Source of the DNA: Protonemura montana | Taxonomy: Eukaryota; Arthropoda; Insecta; Plecoptera; Nemouridae | Assembly (NCBI GenBank): GCA_947568835.1 | Contig: OX387611.1 | Span: 9,490,001-9,554,000 of the forward strand | Direction: 5' to 3' | Length of the DNA stretch: 64,000 nucleotides | Shown: piece by piece, positions 55,475 to 64,000 of the stretch | Numbering within the stretch: the stretch's first letter is position 1 | How the letters are laid out: the number at the start of each line of letters is the position of its first letter | The notes under the pieces: model-generated | Seen by the model: only the letters and a program-made list of their open reading frames with translations | Told to the model about the DNA's origin: nothing | Databases searched by the model: none | Made by a program: the position numbers and the translations under genes

Positions 55475-55502
55475 TTTGATCTGACTACACTACACACGGA
55501 TA

Positions 55503-55510
55503 TGACGTCA
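55503..55510. promoter_or_regulatory. Perfect CRE, TGACGTCA, upstream of the receptor start codon
   Basis: Eight-base palindrome 29 bp upstream of the ATG on the minus strand. CREB/ATF sites near transcription starts are well known. The transcription start here is not visible, so this may lie in the promoter or the 5' UTR. Confidence 0.45.
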
Positions 55511-55557
55511 CAAGCGCACTTCACAACGCAGTGGAAATCTTTAAAAAGGGACGAAAA

Positions 55558-55573
55558 ACACACACACACACAC
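55558..55573 (+). repeat. (CA)n microsatellite
   Basis: About eight CA dinucleotides, 85-100 bp upstream of the receptor start codon. Confidence 0.9.
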
Positions 55574-55742
55574 GTCACACGAATATTATTGCACGGTGTT
55601 AATTTGAGAAATCGTACGAAAAGATATAACAGTAAGAGAGAAATTTAAAGAAAAGTGACACCCCAAGTCTTTAGTTTACGTATTTAAGTTCAATGAATAC
55701 AAAGGTATCTTCGTCAGCAAATTATTCCGAAACTTGTTCACT

Positions 55743-55770
55743 GTATCCTTCGAAAAGAAAAGAAGGATAC
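55743..55770. other. Hairpin gtatccttc/gaaggatac
   Basis: Nine-base perfect stem with a 10-base loop in the 5' flank of the receptor gene. Function unknown. Confidence 0.5.
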
Positions 55771-56227
55771 GATTATTAAAGCGAACAAGTATTCAAGTAG
55801 TTTTTTTTATCCTATTTTAATCGAATACAAAGCTATCGGTGGTTTTATTCGCAAGTCAAAAACACGCCATACCACTTACACACATGTTTTACTTGGGCGC
55901 TAAGAAATCCCCGACAATAAAGTGCTCAAGGTGTATTGCCAAGTCTGCAATAGACTCAATGGTGCTTTTCAGAAAAGCGGTGAAAACCTCTCACACCAGA
56001 CGCGTTTATTCTCGAAATCTCTTGGGTGTGGTGAAAGTAGTTTCAGTTATTTTCCAACTGTTGCTCGAAAGACGTTTTAGTCCCCGACGTCGTCACGAAA
56101 CGGTGAAACGCCGACGTCTGGAGTCGACGGTGGAAAGGAGCCAGCTTTGTGACGTCATCTGAAACAGGGTGCATCGGTTTGTAGTTCATTTCCGCACCCA
56201 AGAGAGAAGGAACATGCCATTTGGTGA

Positions 56228-56295
56228 AGAAACATAGTCCCTGCGCTGATGTTAAATATCCTGCCATTGGGTTTATAGGTTGAAAATAGTCACAG
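56228..56295 (+). repeat. Solo monomer related to the 53-bp minisatellite
   Basis: gcgctgatgttaaatatcct, ccattgggtttataggtt and agtcacagc keep the order of the 53-bp unit. It sits exactly at the edge of the 70-bp array. Confidence 0.75.
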
Positions 56296-56299
56296 CAAT

Positions 56300-59200
56300 T
56301 AGTTGGTTGTTTCGCTCCACGCAAAGGAGCGGACGCTCGCCGTCGCCTCTGTGCTGGATATTCCGTGACAGGGTGCTTGTTTCGCTCCACGCAAAGGAGC
56401 GGACACTCGCCGTCGCCTCTGTGCTAGACATTCCGTGACAGGCTGCTTGTTTCGCTCCACGCAAAGGAGCGGACGCTCGCCGTCGCCTCTGTGCTGGACA
56501 TTCCGTGACAGGGTGCTTGTTTCGCTCCACGCAAAGGAGCGGACACTCGCCGTCGCCTCTGTGCTGTACATTCCGTGACAGGGTGCTTGTTTCGCTCCAC
56601 GCAAAGGAGCGGACACTCGCCGTCACCTCTGTGCTGGATATTCCGTGACAGGGTGCTTGTTTCGCTCCACGCAAAGGAGCGGACACTCGCCGTCGCCTCT
56701 GTGCTGTACATTCCGTGACAGGGTGCTTGTTTCACTCCACGCACAGGAGCGAACACTCGCCGTCACCTCTGTGCTGGATATTCCGTGACAGGGTGCTTGT
56801 TTCGCTCCACGCAAAGGAGCGGACACTCGCCGTCGCCTCTGTGCTGTACATTCCGTGACAGGGCGCTTGTTTCGCTCCACGCAAAGGAGCGGACACTCGC
56901 CGTCACCTCTGTACTGGACATTCCGTGACAGGGTGCTTGTTTCACTCCACGCAAATGAGCGGACACTCGCCGTCGCCTCTGTGATGGACATTCCGTGACA
57001 GGGCGCTTGTTTCGCTCCACGCAAAGGAGCGGACACTCGCCGTCGCCTCTGTGCTGGACATTCCGTGACAGGGTGCTTGTTTCACTCCACACAAAGGAGC
57101 GGACACTCGCCGTCGCCTCTGTGCTGGACATTCCGTGACAGGGTGCTTGTTTCACTCCACGCAAAGGAGCGGACACTCGCCGTCGCCTCTGTGCTGGACA
57201 TTCCGTGACAGGGTGCTTGTTTCGCTCCTAGCAAAGGAGCGGACACTCGCCGTCGCCTCTGTGCTGGACATTCCGTGACAGGGTGCTTGTTTCGCTCCTA
57301 GCAAAGGAGCGGACACTCGCCGTCGCCTCTGTGCTGGACATTCCGTGACAGGGCGCTTGTTTCGCTCCACGCAAAGGAGCGGACGCTCGCCGTCGCCTCT
57401 GTGCTGGAAATTCCGTGACAGGGTGCTTGTTTCACTCCACGCAAAGGAGCGGACACTCGCCGTCGCCTCTGTGCTGGACATTCCGTGACAGGGTGCTTGT
57501 TTCGCTCCACGCAAAGGAGCGGAAACTCGCCGTCGCCTCTGTGCTGGATATTCCGTGACAGGGTGCTTGTTTCGCTCCACGCAAAGGAGCGGACACTCGC
57601 CGTCGCCTCTGTGCTGTACATTCCGTGACAGGGCGCTTGTTTCGCTCCACGCAAAGGAGCGGACACTCGCCGTCACCTCTGTACTAGACATTCCGTGACA
57701 GGGTGCTTGTTTAACTCCACGCAAATGAGCGGACACTCGCCGTCGCCTCTGTGATGGACATTCCGTGACAGGGCGCTTGTTTCGCTCCACGCAAAGGAGC
57801 GGACACTCGCCGTCGCCTCTGTGCTGGACATTCCGTGACAGGGTGCTTGTTTCACTCCACACAAAGGAGCGGACACTCGCCGTCGCCTCTGTGCTGGACA
57901 TTCCGTGACAGGGTGCTTGTTTCACTCCACGCAAAGGAGCGGACACTCGCCGTCGCCTCTGTGCTGGACATTCCGTGACAGGGTGCTTGTTTCGCTCCTA
58001 GCAAAGGAGCGGACACTCGCCGTCGCCTCTGTGCTGGACATTCCGTGACAGGGTGCTTGTTTCGCTCCTAGCAAAGGAGCGGACACTCGCCGTCGCCTCT
58101 GTGCTGGACATTCCGTGACAGGGCGCTTGTTTCGCTCCACGCAAAGGAGCGGACGCTCGCCGTCGCCTCTGTGCTGGACATTCCGTGACAGGGTGCTTGT
58201 TTCACTCCACGCAAAGGAGCGGACACTCGCCGTCGCCTCTGTGCTGGACATTCCGTGACAGGGTGCTTGTTTCACTCCACGCAAAGGAGCGGAAATTCGC
58301 CGTCGCCTCTGTGCTGGACATTCCGTGACAGGATGCTTTTTTCGCTCCACGCAAAGAAGCGGACACTCGCCGTCGCCTCTGTGCTGGACATTCCGTGACA
58401 GGGTGCTTGTTTCGCTCCACGCAAATGAGCGGACACTCGCCGTCGCCTCTGTGATGGACATTCCGTGACAGGGCGCTTGTTTCGCTCCACGCAAAGGAGC
58501 GGACACTCGCCGTCGCCTCTGTGCTGGACATTCCGTGACAGGGTGCTTGTTTCACTCCACACAAAGGAGCGGACACTCGCCGTCGCCTCTGTGCTGGACA
58601 TTCCGTGACAGGGTGCTTGTTTCACTCCACGCAAAGGAGCGGACACTCGCCGTCGCCTCTGTGCTGGACATTCCGTGACAGGGTGCTTGTTTCGCTCCTA
58701 GCAAAGGAGCGGACACTCGCCGTCGCCTCTGTGCTGGACATTCCGTGACAGGGTGCTTATTTCGCTCCTAGCAAAGGAGCGGACACTCGCCGTCGCCTCT
58801 GTGCTGGACATTCCGTGACAGGGTGCTTGTTTCGCTCCACGCAAAGGAGCGGACGCTCGCCGTCGCCTCTGTGCTGGACATTCCGTGACAGGGTGCTTGT
58901 TTCACTCCACTCAAAGGAGCGGACACTCGCCGTCGCCTCTGTGCTGGACATTCCGTGACAGGGTGCTTGTTTCGCTCCACGCAAAGGAGCGGAACTCGCC
59001 ATCGCCTCTGTGCTGGACATTCCGTGACAGGATGCTTTTTTCGCTCCACGCAAAGAAGCGGACACTCGCCGTCGCCTCTGTGCTGGACATTCCGTGACAG
59101 GGTGCTTGTTTCGCTCCACGCAAAGGAGCGGACACTCGCCGTCGCCTCTGTGCTGGACATTCCGTGACAGGGTGCTTGTTTCGCTCCACGAAAAGGAGCG

Positions 59201-59580
59201 GAAACTCGCCGTCGCCTCTGTGCTGGACATTCTGTGACAGGGTGCTTGTTTCGCTCCACGCAAAGAAGCGGACGCTCGCCGTCGCCTCTGTGCTGGACAT
59301 TCCGTGACAGGGTGCTTGTTTCGCTCCACGCAAAGGAGCGGACACTCGCCGTCGCCTCTGTGCTGGACATTCCGTGACAGGGTGCTTTTTTCGCTCCACG
59401 CAAAGGAGCGGACACTCGCCGTCGCCTCTGTGCTGGACATTCCGTGACAGGGTGCTTGTTTCGCTCCACGCAAAGGAGCGGACACTCGCCGTCGCCTCTG
59501 TGCTGGACATTCCGTGACAGGCTGCTTGTTTCGCTCCACGCAAAGAAGCGGACACTCGCCGTAGCATCTATGCTGGACAT
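56300..59580 (+). repeat. 70-bp CpG-rich minisatellite, about 47 copies, upstream of the receptor
   Basis: Unit of 70 bp with about seven CpGs, words ttgtttcgctccacgcaaag, gagcggacactcgccgtcgc and ggacattccgtgacagggtg; gctcc/ggagc can form a small hairpin. Marker variants recur as blocks: gcaaatgagc at 56951, 57721 and 58421, and acaaaggagc at 57091, 57861 and 58561, that is 770 and then 700 bp apart (11 and 10 units). Long open frames on the minus strand arise because the unit lacks stops and are not supported as genes. Confidence 0.98.
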
Positions 59581-59584
59581 TGCA

Positions 59585-60885
59585 CTCTTGTGATGTGATT
59601 ATTATTTGTTTTTGAAAGCAACAGCTCTAGTTTTGATTACTCTCTGGCTAGAAACAAGATTAAATAAATATCGATTGTGACTAGTTTGATAATTATAGCT
59701 TAGTTACCAAACAACCTAGTGTGGCTTTTCTCAAATCAAAGGCGGCTGAAATCTTTGAAAGACATGCAGATAAACAGATATTATATTTATATCGAGATAT
59801 GCGTATATAACCACAGATGTTTGCTGCTAAGCCGTCAGGAATTCCAGGAATCCTAGGAATGTATGGAATGATTTAATGTAAGGTTTTACAAGGTTCAGCA
59901 AAGAAGATAACTCATTGTTGGGATGTTTATAGACTGGGGCCATGGAGTTTTATGGTTTGTTTAGTAGAATCACGTCAAGTCATTAACAGGCAGTTAACGA
60001 ACGAAATAGCGTGCTTTAATTGGTTGTTGTCAAGCAAAAAAAAAAAAAAAAATTATTTATTAATTTATTATTTTTTGTAATAAAAACATGCAATTTGCAC
60101 GTTAAATACCTACAGGTGGCAGAAAAAAATACTAAAACTATTTAGTATTTAGTGTTCCTTTATGAATATATAGAATAGATCTGTAAGGTGAGGTGTTGGA
60201 TTTTTGCCGGATAATTACATCTGGTCATTTATTATATCATCTTGCCCAGGAGCTTTTCCAATTTTCAGCTTCCTAATTATTTGTTCATACTTCCATATCT
60301 GGAGTTAATATTTCTTCCCCTACACCAACTGCCTCTTACATAGAATACCTGTTTATGCCACATTCATTAAATACTTTTGCCTATTGACTGTTTTAAGCAT
60401 TTTCTTTACCGATTTCATCACCCTATTCATTTCTCAATTGATCCCTTAGTTGATCCCATAGATTACCCTTTTGCTCTCCAATGTATCGAAACATTATATT
60501 ACAACTATTCTAATAAAGAAATAATAAATAATAAAGAAATAAATAAAGAAACTGAGACTCTTGACTAAACCTAACTGGTGCGATTGTTAAAATATATCTG
60601 TAGTAACTAGACGATTGTTTGATGTTTCTTATAACAAAAATATCAGATTTGTAAATACAAATCTTATCTGCGTACATTTTACTAAAGATTCAAGATAAAC
60701 TGCGCTAAGATAGGATTTCAGTTTGACTCAACTGATAAAAAATTAGTCGTAGTCATAGGTTGTTATCAAATGGTCAACATGCAAGGCAGACACCAACGCG
60801 TGCACAACGAGAGCGTAGGATAATAATAAAAGTAAAACTCATTTCAGATTGAATTTGTTATCAGAAATGTAGAAAAATGTCTGTA
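59585..60885. other. Intergenic sequence without recognised feature
   Basis: AT-rich with a poly-A tract near 60035. No gene supported. Confidence 0.45.
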
Positions 60886-60887
60886 AA

Positions 60888-61626
60888 GATCACAGCAGTG
60901 GTTAATTTCAGGGTGGACGTGGGTGGACGCCGTCCACCAACCTAATTATTTTCGAAATGGCTTTTATTTTAATTTTGCCTTGTCAACGTGCTGTTCTAAT
61001 TTAATCAGAGAGCAAACGATACATCATTTTTATTTTGTACAAACTTACGCTTCATAAGTTTGACAGAATTCCTTCCGATCCCGTTGTTTCGGGCTAATGT
61101 TTTGGTCAGAAGATATTAGCAAGATTGCCTTCAAATTCCTACCCCAACTCCTCTTGCGAGCAGAGGTAGGCAAAGTTAGTTGATCGATATTTTCAACAAT
61201 TTATTTCCAGGAAGAAACATTTGCACTAGCAGGGAAATTTAGGTTGACTTTGCTACTTTGTTCTCCAGGAAAGTGCCTTGTTGTTTTAAAAGCCCCGTCA
61301 GTCACTTGTACTGTTCGCTTCCTATTTCGTTTGAAATTCCCACAAATTGGAAGGTAATATTACAAGGATTTTACTGAAACAAATAAAATTCGTTGGGTTA
61401 AAATTCATGTGGGATGGTTACGTCCTCTTCAGGTAAGTCTCATTTTAGTTACACAAAGTCTTTTTGCCGACAACAAACCACAACTATCAACCAATTAGTC
61501 CACTAATTACTGACAAAAAACAAAAAGAGCTAACCCCCACCCCTTCCCTCCCCCTACCCACAAAAAAGAAGATCGTTAAGCGTCCACCCACTTGTTTTTT
61601 TTTAGAAATTAACCACTGGATCGCAG
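60888..61626. mobile_element. Non-autonomous hAT-type DNA transposon with target duplication
   Basis: The element is 60896-61618 (723 bp). Terminal inverted repeats begin cagtggttaatttc and end gaaattaaccactg (14 of 14), followed inward on both sides by gtgggtggacgc. Flanking 8-bp direct repeats are gatcacag and gatcgcag (7 of 8). CAGTGG ends and 8-bp duplications are hallmarks of the hAT superfamily. No transposase is encoded. Confidence 0.85.
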
Positions 61627-61689
61627 GGTAATGTACCTTCCTCCATCCCATCATTTGTTCGATTCATGTCCATCTTGTCAGGTGTTAAC

Positions 61690-63170
61690 ATTTCTACCCG
61701 TCTCGACTCGATCATCTAAGCTGTGTTGCCAACTCACGTGCCTACCCCCACCTCTTCCCATCAGGAGGGTCTTTGTTTGATTCATGTCCATCTTGTCAGG
61801 TGTCAACATTTCAACCCGTCTCGACTCGATCTAAGCTGTGTTGCCAACTCACGTACCTACCCCCACCCCTTCCCATCAGGAGGGTCTTTGTTTGATTCAT
61901 GTCCATCTTGTCAGGTGTCAACATTTCAACCCGTCTCGACTCGATCTAAGCTGTGTTGCCAACTCACGTACCTACCCCCACCCCTTCCCATCAGGAGGGT
62001 CTTTGTTTGATTCATGTCCATCTTGTCAGGTGTCAACATTTCAACCCGTCTCGACTCGATCTAAGCTGTGTTGCCAACTCACGTACCTACCCCCACCCCT
62101 TCCCATCAGGAGGGTCTTTGTTTGATTCATGTCCATCTTGTCAGGTGTCAACATTTCAACCCGTCTCGACTCGACCATCTAAGCTGTGTTGCCAACTCAC
62201 GTACCTACCCCCACCCCTTCCCATCAGGAGGGTCTTTGTTTGATTCATGTCCATCTTGTCAGGTGTCAACATTTCAACCCGTCTCGACTCGACCATCTAA
62301 GCTGTGTTTCCAACTCACGTACCTACCCCCACCCCTTCCCATCAGGAGGGTCTTTGTTTGATTCATGTCCATCTTGTCGGGTGTCAACATTTCAACCCGT
62401 CTCGACTCGATCTAAGCTGTGTTGCCAACTCACGTATCTACCCCCACCCCTTCCCATCAGGAGGGTCTTTGTTTGATTCATGTCCATCTTGTCAGGTGTC
62501 AACATTTCAACCCGTCTCGACTCGACCATTTAAGCTGTGTTGCCAACTCACGTACCTACCCCCACCCCTTCCCATCAGGAGGGTCTTTGTTCGATTCATG
62601 TCCATCTTGTCAGGTGTCAACATTTCAACCCGTCTCGACTCGACCATCTAAGCTGTGTTGCCAACTCACGTACCTACCCCCACCCCTTCCCATCAGGAGG
62701 GTCTTTGTTTGATTCATGTCCATCTTGTCAGGTGTCAACATTTCAACCCGTCTCGACTCGATCATCTAAGCTGTGTTACCAACTCACATACCTACCACCA
62801 CCCCTTCCCATCAGGAGGGTCTTTGTTTGATTCATGTCCATCTTGTCAGGTGTCAACATTTCAACCCGTCTCGACTCGACCATCTTAGCTGTGTTGCCAA
62901 CTCACGTAGCTACCCCCACCCCTTCCCATCAGGAGGGTCTTTGTTCGATTCATGTCCATCTTGTCAGGTGTCAACATTTCAACCCGTCTCGACTCGACCA
63001 TCTTAGCTGTGTTGCCAACTCACCTACCTACCCCCGCCCCTTTCCATCAGGAGAGTCTTTGTTCGATTCATGTCCATCTTGTCAGGTGTCAACATTTCAA
63101 CCCGTCTCGACTCGACCATCTTAGCTGTGTTGCCAACTCACCTACCTACCCACACCCCTTCCCATGAGGA
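61690..63170 (+). repeat. 115/118-bp minisatellite, about 12-13 copies
   Basis: Words agctgtgttgccaactcacg, cttcccatcaggagggtctt and cttgtcaggtgtcaacattt. Units are 115 bp (ending ctcgat) or 118 bp (ctcgaccat or ctcgatcat). The word acgtacctacccc is shared with the 17-bp array of intron 1. Confidence 0.96.
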
Positions 63171-63174
63171 GATC

Positions 63175-63250
63175 AGATGCCCAAAACAAATTGATGCCCC
63201 CGTTTTGGCATCAATTTTTGAGACGGTTATAGTGTCAATACTAATCAAAT
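63175..63250 (+). mobile_element. tRNA-like family fragment
   Basis: gatgcccccgttttggcatc and atttttgagacggttatagt: the right flank of the tRNA-like family joined to the end of the 115/118-bp array. Confidence 0.65.
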
Positions 63251-63394
63251 GTCCACACCCTGTCACAACCGGTTTTTAAACTCGTTGTCTCAGCGGAAAG
63301 TTGAAGTGGGTTGTATCACCTCCATTTCCTTTTGATTTTTTTTTCTGAAAAACATCGAAGAATGCCTTGAATATGTACTCTTACAGACAAAATA

Positions 63395-63482
63395 ATTTTT
63401 TCTAAATCGCCAATCTGTTGCCAATGTTGTGATGAGTTGCCTAGTTTTTGTTTCGTCGCGATCGGACAAGTGGTTTGGCCGA
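63395..63482 (-). repeat. Dispersed repeat fragment, partner at 6555
   Basis: aatctgttgccaatgttgtg and ggacaagtggtttggccgat in reverse of 6555-6640. Confidence 0.7.
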
Positions 63483-63484
63483 TC

Positions 63485-64000
63485 ATTCATTTATATATTT
63501 AAGTTATTCATCCCAATTGAATTGTTGAACAATATTGGACATGTCAGTAAAAAACAGAAGTTGATAGAAGCACATTTAAAACATAAAACAGTAAGGAAGT
63601 CAGAATGATAAAAACTCTTGTACTGAGTAATAGCAGGCATTGATAAGAAAAGATTTTAATAAAATACAAAAATCTTTGTCATTTTGTTTTCTTTTAAATG
63701 AGCAGAAAGTCTGTCAAACAGTTCTTTTCATATAAACAGTTTTTTGAATCAATGTACATTCTCTCTATCATTATGCTAATGTTTCACTTCAGATAACCCA
63801 TACAAATGTTTGTTGGATAATATAGAAATAATCATGTTATAAATATACACACATGACAGAGATAATATTGCAAATTTCACAAAAAGTGGTTTAAAATAAT
63901 CTTTGTCGAAAAACCCTGTAGTAACTGGATCATAGCTTAAATTGGCAAGGTTTCTAATGGCACGTTTTTGAAATGTGAAATTCTTTGTATTGAATGACCC
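63485..64000. other. AT-rich end of window
   Basis: Nothing recognised. Confidence 0.45.

Larger units (their letters stand above)
55520..56225. other. 5' flank of the receptor kinase gene
   Basis: No TATA box or second gene can be fixed. ctttaaaaaggg near 55538-55550 is a possible AT-rich core element. The plus-strand frame 55839-56162 lacks any recognisable domain. Confidence 0.4.

Noticed and set aside
55839-56162. 107-codon upstream gene
   Set aside because: No domain, no conserved pattern and basic low-information sequence; likely chance.
56273-59580. Several long minus-strand frames in the 70-bp array
   Set aside because: All three frames show the same stop-free repeat shifted by 70 bp; no gene structure.

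Overview
The window looks like nuclear DNA of an invertebrate animal. It carries spliced exons with canonical GT/AG borders, AT-rich introns, SINE-like retroposons and very many minisatellites. I cannot name the species. The 5S-rRNA-headed SINEs and minisatellite-filled introns would fit a cephalochordate or another invertebrate such as a cnidarian, but that is inference.

One gene organises the window. On the minus strand, 14 exons run from a start codon at 55474 to an exon ending at 62, and the gene continues beyond position 1. All 13 exon-exon junctions agree in reading phase. The 689 residues visible make a receptor tyrosine kinase: signal peptide, two fibronectin type III-like domains with N-glycosylation sites, a single membrane helix, a juxtamembrane region, and a kinase domain through the HRD, DFG and SDVW motifs with a kinase insert of about 95 residues. 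The rest of the kinase C-lobe and the tail lie outside the window. No second intact protein gene is convincing. Degraded plus-strand coding-like pieces lie in introns 7 and 8, next to two copies of a promoter-like repeat.

The introns and 5' flank are full of repeats. Eighteen tandem arrays from eleven families (units of 17, 26, 41, 43, 53, 54, 68, 70, 86, 87, 114 and 115-118 bp, the last two counted separately from the rest) cover roughly 18-19 kb, about 29% of the window. Three families recur in different introns: 68 bp in introns 5, 9 and 13; 41 bp in introns 3, 8 and 12; 86 bp in introns 2 and 4. Between them lie a dozen copies of a SINE with a 5S-rRNA-derived head that is often tandemly multiplied, a second family with a tRNA-like core inside inverted repeats, an 827-bp foldback palindrome, a 723-bp hAT-type non-autonomous transposon with an 8-bp target duplication, and several smaller dispersed repeats.

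The most interesting observation is that the 68-bp minisatellite appears to have grown out of the conserved central part of the 5S-headed SINE. Two of its arrays are still bordered by the adjoining SINE sequence. A 3.3-kb CpG-rich 70-bp array with higher-order structure lies 0.8-4.1 kb upstream of the receptor's start codon.
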